DNA of 32,976 nt from NCBI GenBank assembly GCA_002812745.2, contig NCSJ02000429.1:1-32976 (forward strand). Direction: 5' to 3'. Below the pieces are notes generated by a model. It was not told where the DNA came from, did not search any database, and saw only the letters and a program-made list of their open reading frames with translations. Source of the stretch: Scytalidium lignicola (Eukaryota > Ascomycota > Leotiomycetes). This document shows positions 7,146 through 17,831 of the stretch, in pieces (the stretch's first letter is position 1; the number at the start of each line of letters is the position of its first letter). A program made the position numbers and the translations under genes.

Positions 7146-8954
7146 ATGTCGCAAGCCTTTCGATTTCCTCTAAGGCCAACGTATGAAGATCTCTCTTGCG
7201 AATATGATCGCTCGTGTAAGAGTGAAAAAGATGATGCGGAGAAGCCGGCGGAAAACGATGTTCACATTCCAACTATGAGCCTCCCGCTCTTAATTGCGTC
7301 GACATGCGGTCTTGGAGGGCAAGTGACTTCCTCATGACTTGTACCTGATTTGTTTCTAACAAGTCACGTAGTCTCCAAGTTGTTTGGTCTGTCATATTGT
7401 CACATGGCGCGGTACCTATCCTCTTATATCTTCTCTGGTGCCGTAATTCTAATAACTAAACTAGCCATTTCTGATCTCAATGGGACTTTCTAAGTCTCTC
7501 ACTTCTCTTGTATGGATAGCCGGACCCCTTAGTGGCGTCGTTATTCAGCCATTGATGGGAGCATTGAGTGACCGCAGCCGCAATTCATGGGGTCGGAGAA
7601 GGCCCTACATTCTCGGAGGAGCAGTCGGAACAATCTTATCCATGATCTTCTTGGCCTGGCTCGAAGAACTTGTGAAAACGTTGACTAGACTCTCATACGG
7701 AGATGTAGATGACAAGAGGTTCAAAACAGTCGTTATAATATTTGCGGTATTCGGGGTCTATATTCTCAATATTTTTATTCAACCTCTTCAGATGGGACTC
7801 AGAACTATTGTCATTGAAAATTGCCCGAAGAGTCAACAGGAGCAGGCCAGTGCATGGTCTAGCCGCTTGACTGGAGTTGGAAACATTGTTGGATATCTTG
7901 CTGGTATCATTGACTTATCGCGGTTTGCTCCGTCACTCTTCGTTACACAGTTTCAAAGCCTTTGTTTAGTCGCTTCAATATCTTTGGTAATTGGCGTTAG
8001 TATGAGTTGCATTGCAGTTACAGAGAAAAACCCACAGAACGCTCTCCTACCTACCGGAGAAAATTCCAGCTTCTCATCATATTTCAGACAATTGTTGCGT
8101 ACTTATAGAACCATGTCATGGAGGATCAGAAGAGTCTGCCACATTCAATTCTGCGCATGGATGGCATGGTTTCCTTTACTTTTTTATAGCACGACGTAAG
8201 TTGAGAGGAATGATCCTATCTGCTTGTATCCAAGGCTGACTTATCAATAGTTACATAAGTGATCTTTGTAAGTCTTGCATTTAAATTCTCTTTGTATAAC
8301 TAATATTTAGAAGATAGTAAATCAATTCTGCTTCGTTTTGACGCTGCGGCTTTCCACATGCGAGGTATAATTCACGAAAGAGGCATTCGTATTGGGGCTT
8401 TTGCGAGTCTCATTTTCGCCATTGTTGCCCTCTTCGTAAACATGGTCCTTCCTTTCATCGTATCTGGCACCCCTCATAATGGAAAACCAAACCGAACTGA
8501 GTCTGTTCACTTCCGGCTCTGGGAACCCACGGTAATACAAGTTTGGACAGCCTCGCACATATTATTTGCTATGGCAACATTCTCGACAATCTTCATTACT
8601 TCAAAGACAGGCGGCATCATTGTCATTGGTTGCCTAGGACTATCTTGGGCATTGACACTCTGGGCACCATTCGCTATTATTGGAGTTGAGATTGCTACGC
8701 TCCAGGAGCTTCTTAATGCTGATTCTGAGAGTCGATTTGGAGCGGTCACAAATTGTGATACAGGTGTTATTTTGAGCTTGCATAACATAGCCATTTCAGC
8801 TCCACAGATTTTTTCAGCCTTGATATGTAGTGGCATCTTTTGGGCTGCCCATCTGTTGGAAAGTTCAGATGCTACAGGCTGGACTTTAAGAATCGGAGGA
8901 CTTGCAGCTTTAGGGGCAGCATGGCTTTCGAAAGGTTTATCTCGAGAGATTTGA
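7146..8954 (+). CDS. MFS transporter of the GPH (sucrose/alpha-glucoside) type
   Basis: Five exons: 7146-7318, 7372-7411, 7465-8195, 8251-8267 and 8314-8954, about 533 residues. The product is a 12-helix type carrier. After a polar 45-residue N-terminus the first helix holds STCGLGG, exon 2 gives the Q-V-V-W-S of the family, and exon 3 has SLTSLVWIAGPLSG. Next comes the loop GALSDRSRNSWGRRRPYILG, the GRRRP signature between helices 2 and 3 of GPH/sucrose carriers. Later helices include LHNIAISAPQIFSAL, also typical. Relatives transport sucrose or maltose with protons. Beside a peptide cluster it may instead export the product, but that is inference. The first intron is of GC-AG type (GCAAGT). 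Exon 4 is only 17 nt. The last acceptor is the second AG of TTTAGAAG, because the first would create a stop. Frame and motifs hold throughout, so the model is well supported although hand-made. Confidence 0.85.
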
Positions 8955-9670
8955 AATGACTTTCCCATGAATGAGTCATGTAGATATAGAGAGCATATTG
9001 GTATGAAGCTATATAGGTGGGAAAATGATAAGAGTCTTTAAGAAAGCCTGACCAAAAACGGTCAATCACAAAAATTCTTGAACCTATTTAAACATCATTT
9101 ATAGACTAAGAAAAACTTGTGGAATCAAACCTATTTGGGCTTGCATATTTTATTTATTTGATACATGTTACAGTTATATATTTAATTTAATAAAACTTGT
9201 GCTCTAAACACCTATTATACCAGACACCGTCTGCCGGTTCCATACAATCGGACAAAATCAACTGAAGTCAAAGTAATTTGAACAGTTTGTTTAGAAATAC
9301 ATATTCTGTAATTCTAATAGGATCTGTTGGAGGGGGGGACATCGAACCTCTATTGAAACACACCTACATAACACACCTAAATCCGGAACTTAGAAAGATA
9401 ATTTAGCGAAGGTTGCTTATTGGTAAATTATGATCCTCCGCCTCTTAAAAGCCCGGCCGGAGGTGCCTCCATATTAGATCGGAGGAGTTTGCTAATGTGG
9501 GGGTGAGGCAGGAACTGAAACACCGGAGGAAGAAGCAGTCCCTGAGCTCTCCCATACCAAAATGAAAACATGGGGCTTCAACTACTTTGAAGTTCATTGT
9601 TCAGATAGCTTCGTGGTCTTGGGAGCTAGTATTCGAGAACTGCAACACAAAATTTAAGAATCAACTAAGG
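8955..9670. promoter_or_regulatory. Spacer between transporter and UstYa gene
   Basis: Contains AT-rich sequence around 9080-9210 and the TCCGGA motif at 9382-9387, 284 bases before the UstYa start. The interval 9440-9540 is GC-richer with several CCGG/CGGAGG elements. No gene is seen. The frame from 9587 runs into the UstYa gene and I regard it as 5' leader. Confidence 0.4.
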
Positions 9671-10842
9671 ATGTTTTCAGTTTTAGGGCCAAAGCATACC
9701 TACAGATCACTGCTTTCCAATGAGGATCTAGATTCTGAAGCAAAGGATTTATGTCGATCTGAGTTGAAAACAAGGAGAACCAGAGCGTTTTGCAGTCTCC
9801 TGCCATGGGTCCTTTGTGTGATACTCGGCATAGTTCTGATTATCGTGTCGACGGTCCATCACACCTCTCACCGTCACGGCACGTATGAGACTGGATTCGA
9901 TACTGAACTTGGTAATATTTAATTCATTCTATGTTCTCTGAGACAACATTAATTAATTTTCTATAGCTGCTGCCAACTCTGTACTCGGGCTTACGAAGGT
10001 CAAATTCTATGGTGGGATTCGGATAGATCCTAATGGCACCTATTATTTGTCCCACAACCCGGCAGAGCCGAACTATGTAGGGCCTTCAAGTCCAGAAATT
10101 GATGAGGCGTGGGACAGAATGTTGCTACATCGTAAGTATCTCGTATGAAAATACTCTCCAACAAGAGACTCATGAAACGGCTAACAAGGTATTCTAGAAC
10201 GATATTTTGGATTGACTCCTGAGGAAGTAGCACAGACGGACTTCAAAGTCGATGAAAAAGATTGGATCTTTGACCTCTACTGGGTTTCGTATGTTGAAAC
10301 TTACGAGCTAAAAGATTATCTACTAACATGAAATACTTCTAGTCCGAATACTTTCCATAGTCTGCATTGTCTGGTTCGTACTTTCTGTCTTCTTTAGAAG
10401 GGCAAGATTTAACGTAGACAGGACTATATGCGCCGCTCACTGGACAGAGATTATTACAAGGATATTCAGGACTTACCATCAAGGCCGTTCAGAATGTCGC
10501 ACAGAATGCATTTAGGTAAGTGGAATGGCTTTTAAATAAATTTTCATAAAAAAACATTGCACTGTTATTCAATGTCTAACAGTATGCGTAGATCATTGTA
10601 TAGAAGCACTACGTCAGACTTTGACATGCTCACTGGACATGACTCCTGTTCCCAGACCCTGGATTCCCCAAGCCGGGATATATCATGCCGATATCGATCA
10701 GTGGCACACTTGTCGAGACTACAGCTCGGTGAGATCTTGGATGGATTGGAGAAACCGTGATGAGAGGGACAGTGATTTCATTAACGTTACCCATCGGTAT
10801 AAGGATCCTGATGCACTATATGCGAAATATAATCCTTGGTGA
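9671..10842 (+). CDS. UstYa-family (DUF3328) oxidase
   Basis: Six exons: 9671-9911, 9967-10131, 10198-10288, 10343-10373, 10422-10515 and 10592-10842, 290 residues. All introns are 48-76 nt with GT...AG. The start at 9671 gives the usual layout: a short cytoplasmic tail with Y-x-S-L-L, a transmembrane helix at about 42-62 (LLPWVLCVILGIVLIIVS), then the lumenal domain. That domain has D-E-A-W-D, FHSLHC (HxxHC at 171-175), DYMRRSL, a second HxxHC at 206-210 followed by IEALRQTLTC, and WHTCRDYSSVRSW near the end. The two HxxHC motifs and the W-H-x-C-R element define the family, whose members oxidatively modify or cyclise ribosomal peptides such as ustiloxin. In intron 5 two in-frame acceptors lie 9 nt apart; only the distal one (GCGTAG, ending 10591) creates the second HxxHC. 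It probably acts on the DIESVD precursor. Confidence 0.92.
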
Positions 10843-11897
10843 AGGCTTTGATGACTTTGAGACGAAAGTTTATGCATATCTTAGAAGTTGAATAGAAAGT
10901 GTAATCAAATGAATCAAGGCTATAGTAATCCTTTAATTTCTTTTTGCATTGAGTATATATACGTGATCTCTTCAAGATAGTTAACTACACTGACAANTTT
11001 TTCAACTTATTTACTACTAATTTCAAGTTTAAATATTTTTAACGATTATAATTTATAGATGTTATTTCACCAATAACTTTATTATATATAAATAATTTAT
11101 CAGCTTTAAAAATTTTGTATTTTATTTAACAGGTATTATTATATAAATATTTTATTATTTTATTAAATAATGATCTTCCTTTCACAATCCTTGGTTATAA
11201 CTTAGATCAATTGGAGTTAAAGTCTCAAACATTTAATCAGCTGTTCATAACAATTCTATTTCTAAGACAGCCCGAACTGGCAATCCTTTTCGGTTTCAAA
11301 CCCGAAGGAACGTGACCGTGACAAATACCATGAAATTACCACATCTAGGTAGGAGTCTATGAGATGGTTCATTTTGAGCTTGGGAGTGATTGGACGAGGG
11401 CGCTGTGGCGCCACATGTCTTTGGTCCTAACATGACGGGCTTCAGTGGTATCCAGTCGCTTGCGATAACGAGACTCTAACAATAGCCGCAGGAAATGTAC
11501 CGTGGAACAGGAGTGTATGTAAATTGGCTATTCATGTAAATAAATACATATTCACACTCTTTAATTAAATAGACGCAACTGTTTAAAACAAATTCCATGT
11601 CAATTAGCTTTTAATCAATGTTAAACGTTAAACTACAGAAATATTTTTGCTGTATCTTTGTCCTGTACAGTTTTACGCATACTTCCGTTCCGTGTACTGG
11701 ACACCTCCCTACTGCATTCTCCTATCAGAGCCAGCCACGACCCTGGCGAATCCGCCTTGGGCTGAACAAGATAACATTATTTTTCACCATTTCTAACTCT
11801 TTCGAATTTCTGTTTGCATGTTCTTCTAAATTCAAGTTGGGCATTGGAATTGGAATTGCTGTTCGTTTTTATTCGAGTGAATGAATTCATTAAAGGC
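10843..11897. other. Intergenic region with an AT-rich patch
   Basis: The stretch 10985-11175 is strongly AT-rich and includes an ambiguous base at 10997 before a T-run; the rest is of normal composition. The frame at 11618-11884 has no family features. This probably marks the right edge of the peptide cluster. Confidence 0.5.
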
Positions 11898-13062
11898 ATG
11901 TCGTTTGGATTCAGCGTCGGCGACTTCCTTGCTGTCGGTCAAATCGTCCTTCAACTTTACAACTTCTGTCAAAATGCGCCAAAAGAATCCCAAGAAATCT
12001 GTGGAGAGCTCAGTTCAATCCACACAGTTCTCTCCGGACTGCCGAACAAGCTGAAAACCCAACTTCATTACTGCTTCGTCGTGGAGGTCGAGGCTTCGAA
12101 TGGATCCAGATCAGAAAAAATCTCGAGAACACTCTCGCTGAGCTTCAAAGTCTCATAACTCGGTATCAGACAATGGGTAGGAGTGCTTAGCGTCGTATGA
12201 GACTGGGGTCTGAGAACTTGAGTGAGCTGAGGTCTAAATTAGCTTTCCATCTCGGTGTCATTAATACGTTTGTTGGTAGCCTCGCATTGTCCGCTTTGGG
12301 ACGGATGGAACCGGTGCTTGGGGAAATTGAGTGCTTCTTGCGCGAGTATGTTCGAAAGGAGCGGGCTGAGCATAAGACACCAACTGTATTGACAGCACAT
12401 GAGACTAACGATATAGTATCTTGGAAGCAGGTGGAGATGGACTTGTTGCTTGAAGGTATTTCCATGGAAGATTTTGAGAGGAAAAGGGAAAGGATTAGGG
12501 AACTTCTGGATTGGGTTGTGCACAACGAGTGTGATCTTGCAGGGCTACAGAGGTCGAACCCGACGATTCCGTGTCCCGAGTCGCCGCCAAAACAAATCCT
12601 TTCAATTCTGAAGTGTTTGAAATTCAGCCTTCGATATTATCAATTATTGATAAGATTTTTTGTCCTTCACTCGATCCCGATGTTACTTATATCGGATCCA
12701 TTTACCAGCAAAAGAAAATCAACGATTCCGAGTACGTTCCTACTGTAGCATTCTAGAAGGTCTTTGGCCTATCCTCCTTTGATCAGGAAGTTTAAAAGGC
12801 TTTCAGTCAAGCATTCTTTGAGAAGAGAACAGACCTTGGTGATGCCTGGAAAACTCTGGACTTGGAGTCTAGCAAGCCGACCAAGCCTAGCCTAGCGTCT
12901 GAAGTTTATGATACCACTCTACGTGGACAGAATTTTTTTTTTCTCCGCTGGGTGATATCTATACAGTTAATACAGCAGAATTATCTCCGCAATATGACCC
13001 TTTCCAATATCCTAACCCCGGACTCCCAAAGCTCCAAGAAACGCCTAAATCTTTCTTCATAA
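11898..13062 (+). pseudogene. Decayed STAND/NACHT-type protein gene, fungal N-terminal domain
   Basis: The ATG at 11898 starts MSFGFSVGDFLAVGQIVLQL, the characteristic opening of the N-terminal domain found on many fungal STAND/NACHT and ankyrin proteins. After about 50 codons the matching sequence continues in another frame (about 12070 onward: LENTLAELQSLITRY). It is broken by TAG at 12188-12190 and then runs on as RLGSENLSELRSKLAFHLGVIN, with a long helical, charged segment to about 12560. The tail shifts frame again (12571 onward) and is cut by TAG at 12754-12756 and a TAA shortly after. The stop at 12188 replaces what in relatives is usually a Trp codon (TGG to TAG), the G-to-A change RIP makes on this strand. 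At least two frameshifts and three stops make it a pseudogene. It abuts the AT-rich block, which fits spill-over of RIP or simple loss of function. Confidence 0.75.
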
Positions 13063-13817
13063 TCATTATGTCATTTACATATCAGCTTATAATCAAGGAT
13101 TTGTTAGTATTTACAAATATACTTAAATTATTATAATAAAGTTTAAAATTAAAGGTTTTCAAGTTAATGAAAGCTTTAATATATTATTCTCTTCTTAATT
13201 GTTTTAACTTATAAAGTAATTTTCTTAATAATAAAACCTTACCTTTTAATACTTTTAAACAAATTAAAGCTCTTATACATATAATAACATATAGTTTAAC
13301 TTTTAAATATACATTAACAACATTAACTTGTTATATTTCTAATTTTTCCTTAACTTTAATAGTTAATAGTATTTTTAATGATTTAAGCTTAATGATAAGG
13401 TTNAAAAATCTTCAAGTAATCATTTCTTTCCTTTTAATTATGACTTTAAACTATTAATCTAATCTTTTTTTTTCGTTTAATTTGACTAGTAAATGTGAAT
13501 TTGATAGTAAACACTTATTTGAAGTTTATAAGGTTATACTCTTTTAATAAGTTAACATACTTTTAAGTTCTTAAAGCTTATAATATATTAAATTCCTTTT
13601 ATATAACTTCTCTTTATNAAAAAGTTAATTAAAGTTTTTTCTTCAGTTTTAAGTATATAAAATTAATAACTTTCTTAAACTTTAAAAGCTTTTTCAACTA
13701 TATAACTTATAAGGTGATAACTAGTTTAATTTACATACTTTTCATTCTTAGTATTTATTAGAATTATATCTTTAATTAGCTTATTTTCAATATTGNTTTT
13801 TTAACTTAAAATTAAGC
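13063..13817. other. AT-rich DNA, no gene
   Basis: The composition changes sharply near 13070 to almost pure A/T with many TA steps and dense stops in all frames. No motif is recognised. Ambiguous bases at 13403, 13618 and 13796 adjoin A or T runs. Confidence 0.6.
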
Positions 13818-13833
13818 TTTAAGAACTTCTTTA
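13818..13833. repeat. Target-site duplication, left copy
   Basis: TTTAAGAACTTCTTTA, 16 bases, identical to 19065-19080. It abuts the TAA-rich 3' tail of the LINE. Confidence 0.85.
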
Positions 13834-15338
13834 TTATTATTATTATTCTTATACCATAGGCTATAGGGCTACCCTAAGGGTATGCAGGATAACTACACTG
13901 TCATACAGGAAACTATGCTAACTCCTTGACTAGGTGAAAACCTCTATGCTGCTCTCTATCTGCTTAAGTGCAATTACCTCATCTTGTCTCTATTATCCTC
14001 TTGTCCAGTACTTAGCTTACTAACTTAGTTGAGGAGAGTTTTGCTGTGCTATTAAGTTAATAGTTAATAACTTAGTTCTTTAAGATACTATTACTTTGTT
14101 GTTGTCTTATTCTGCTCTTAAATCCTCAGTTGTACTACTAATTTGTACTCTTGTAACCTTCTTGTAGTTAACACTTAGCTAACAATTTATTTACATCCTT
14201 GACAACTTCTTAGTATCTCTCTTAAGTCTCTTGCTATATAAACCTTTGTTTTAAGGCTCNTTTTTCATTTGTTTTAAGTTTGGACAGTCAATGATTAAAT
14301 AACAAGCTATTTCTTTTATAAGTCCACAATTACATAATAGTATATTTATGTTAAGTATATAACGTTTAAACAAATACATTTATAATCTAATTTTGCTAAT
14401 ATAAATTTGTATAATTAACAAGCTAATTACTTTGTCTAACTTACTATATAAGAGTAATGCNTTTTTTGTTAAAAGTAGGAAAGTCTATAACTTCTGTATA
14501 ATTGTATAACTTAGTTAGCTTAACAACTTCAAAACTCTAAGTTTATCTTACCTTCTAATCTCTTGTTATAATTACATTGATTACCTTTAATGTTGCTTAG
14601 TAACCCTTCTATTATTACAACTATATTACCTTGTATTCATTGCTTTCTTTAAGTAGTCACTTTTTCATTTACTACTTATATCTTCTTCTTTTCTTCAAGA
14701 GTCCTGTTATCTTGCTATTTATTCAGTGAATTACTTACTTCAAGCTTATACAATTAAGACAATCCTTAAATGCTACTACTCTTTCATTCAAGTATAAGTT
14801 TAACAATAAGCAGAATATCTTCGTCTTTAAACTCTAAATTAAAATGTCTTTATAAGCTCTTACTATTATATAAAGACATTATAACTACATTATAAGTAAG
14901 CAACAGCTAATTCCCCTCAGATTACCATTAGATTTTATAAGTTAATAATATATAACAATGTTATATATAATTATACTTTGTATAACTATTGTATAAATCT
15001 ATCTTGCTCTTATGAAGTTACATCCTTATATTTTTACTGTTAGTCTTGTTAATGTAAATATTTATATAACTAGCNTTTTTCTTAATCACCTTTGTATAAA
15101 CTTTAAAGTTAAACTACTGATTAAGTTAAATCCTTAAAAAACAAGCTGATTCTTTAAGCTTTAATTCTTTATTGCCAAGGCATATTAACTCTTTCCTTGT
15201 TGTACAAGTACATATGAAGTATATTAACTTACTTTTACTTACTTTGAATTGTATACCTTTACATATTACTTACCTTTTGTATATTTTCCAGCTTACTTCT
15301 AATATCTTACAACAACTCTTTATAGTATATACACAACT

Positions 15339-15383
15339 AAGAAGGTTCATATCATTTGCAAAGTCAATTACAACTAAACCTTT
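15339..15383 (-). pseudogene. LINE reverse transcriptase catalytic box, mutated
   Basis: Read on the minus strand this gives V-V-I-D-F-A-N-D-M-N-L-L, the active-site strand of a LINE reverse transcriptase. The first Asp of the FxDD box is replaced by Asn (AAT for GAT). Confidence 0.8.
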
Positions 15384-17786
15384 TATCTTTCTTAATTCAT
15401 CATATAAAGTAAAGATATATAATATAAACAATATTAGTAAAAGCAAAGAACTTTACAAGACTCTTACCTTTATTAGGATTAGCTAGGTCATTTCACTGTT
15501 AAAGGATAAACAAACAATCTTGTTTGTTAAGTAGTTATTAATCTAGCTTATTAACCATTATAAGAAGCCTTTCTCTTAGAGTATATGTTATAACCACTTA
15601 TAGTTTACTATGTTAAATGCTCTTTTAAGATCAAGTTGTAACAATAATACAATAATGCCTTAACTTTATGTTGTATAGACAATGTCTATTATTGTCCTTG
15701 TTGCTAATTCTGTAAATCTGCTATGTCTATTTCCTATCTGTCCTTTTAAGAGTAGTCCTTACTTCTCTACTACTTCTGTAATACAAATAACTATTATAAC
15801 TTCAAATACTTTTACTATACAACTAAGTAGTACAATTAGCTATTATCCTCCAGCCTGTTGTAATTATTCCATTGTCTTGCTTAGTTTTCACAATACTATC
15901 ACATTCACTATGTAATAATTACAAGGAAAGTATTCTAGTCTAAAGTTTATTTTAACTAAGACTATCAGAATTCATTATAATAACTAACTACAAGCTTATA
16001 AAAACCTATTAGTTAATTAGTCTAACCTTAATACCTTTTATACTCTAACCTTATGAAATGCTTATATAATAGTTACTTCATCATAACCTTTGTCTATCTT
16101 AATCATTCTTACTTGATTTATATCTTATAGTCTGATATAATCTACTTATACTTCTAAGAAAAACTTAACTATAAACACTATTACTTTCTTATTATGTATA
16201 TGCACTAGTAGTCTTTTTAAGTTGTTGTTATATAACTTTAAGATCTTTGACAAGTCAACAAGTATATAATTACATGTTCATGCTCATTATTCAAGTGTTT
16301 ACAACTTACAAGTATCCTTTATTACTATTACTACTGCTTATTATTAGCTTTTTATTTAAACTTGAGCAATTCTTTTCTTTTGTTCCTTAAGAGCTTAATC
16401 TAAGTTCTAACAATTTTACAAAGACTTATTTATATACTACTAATGTTCTGCTTTCTAAGCAACCTTAATTACTTTCTTAGTTATATAATTCTACTATAAT
16501 GTTAAGTAGCCAACTAATAACTTCTTTCTGAGTATTATCTTATTTGCAATATTAATCAATTATTTTGTTAATATATCAACTATTTTGTCTAACTACTCCT
16601 TAGTAAATATATAACCTAAGAAGAATAATAAGTTGACTACTATTACTTTAACTTTTTCATAGTCTATTAATCTCCAACTATAACCTAGTTCTTCATTGTA
16701 TATTTACTGCTTACTTACTTCAAGTTCAATTTTAATAAGCTGTAAGGTATAGTCTAAACTAGTCTAATCTTCAACTTTTATATACTGAATTCAAAAGTCT
16801 ATTATATACTAAGCATAATCAATGATTAAGTCTTTATTATCATTTTGTCTTTATATAAGTTCTCCTTTAAGTATAACAAGCTTAAGCTTTTATCATTGTA
16901 CTAATATTAACAATTAAAGATTCGATGATTCACTGAATTCTGCAATTAACTTTATCACTTATTCTTTCTTCTTTATCTTATATTAGATGATATTGATTAA
17001 AATCACTTGTTAGTATTATATAACTTTCTAATTCTACTACAACAAGATCATAGATAAGTATATGCTAATTTAAGGTTGTGTATCCAGTTAAGTATATCAA
17101 GTAAACTATTATATTTTCAACTATAAACATTACTTTTACTTAGTTCTCTTTTACTTTGTATGATTATACAACTAATTCATAGCATTTATGTATATATATA
17201 ACTACTCTCTTACTACCTTATATTCTTCGGTAATTCTTGTTATTTAAACAGTATATATCTTTGGTCTATTTGTTTACTTATAATTCTTAGACTACTAACA
17301 TATTATACTTGTTATTATCCTCTAATACTTTTATCATACATTCACATTTTCTATTTTAATTCTAATATAAAACTATAATTATAATTATACTATGATTATA
17401 TCTATTATCATACTACTTTGTTAACTAGTCTATTATTATTAGTTCATTAGATTTTCATCACTTTAACTAGTTATAAAACTTGACAATAAGCTAAGTAATA
17501 ACTAGTTAAACATAAAGTTATTATGTTAACTTGAAAATTTGTTTAAAGTATTTCCATTTATTCTTCTTATAATACTTAAACCTATAAGTCTACCTCATAA
17601 GTTTGCTTAAGTTCTGAGTCTTTTCCTTTCAAATACTATCTACTACCCTTCTTCTTCATTGTTTTCCATTAGCCTGGTTATGTTAAGCTAAGTTGTAATA
17701 TAAATTATGTTGTTTAATCTAACCAGTTTTATTACTCTGTTTTTATATACCTCTTTTACTTAATCCTAGTACTCCTTTACTGCTGG

Positions 17787-17831
17787 ACAACTCTGATCAA
17801 ACATTGTATGTTCCCTATCACAGCCACAACA
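17787..17831 (-). pseudogene. LINE ORF1 zinc knuckle
   Basis: Minus-strand C-x2-C-x3-H-x6-C motif, the nucleic-acid-binding knuckle of LINE ORF1, with all four ligands still present. Confidence 0.75.

Noticed and set aside
8507..8968. Minus-strand 153-residue frame opposite the transporter
   Set aside because: Antisense shadow of the last transporter exon, with no motif of its own.
12197..12748. Independent 183-residue gene
   Set aside because: Its start is only the first ATG after the TAG at 12188. The sequence continues the STAND N-terminal domain that begins at 11898, so it is part of one pseudogene.
15172..15486. Plus-strand 104-residue frame
   Set aside because: It lies over the minus-strand LINE reverse transcriptase and has A/T-driven composition; it is a shadow.
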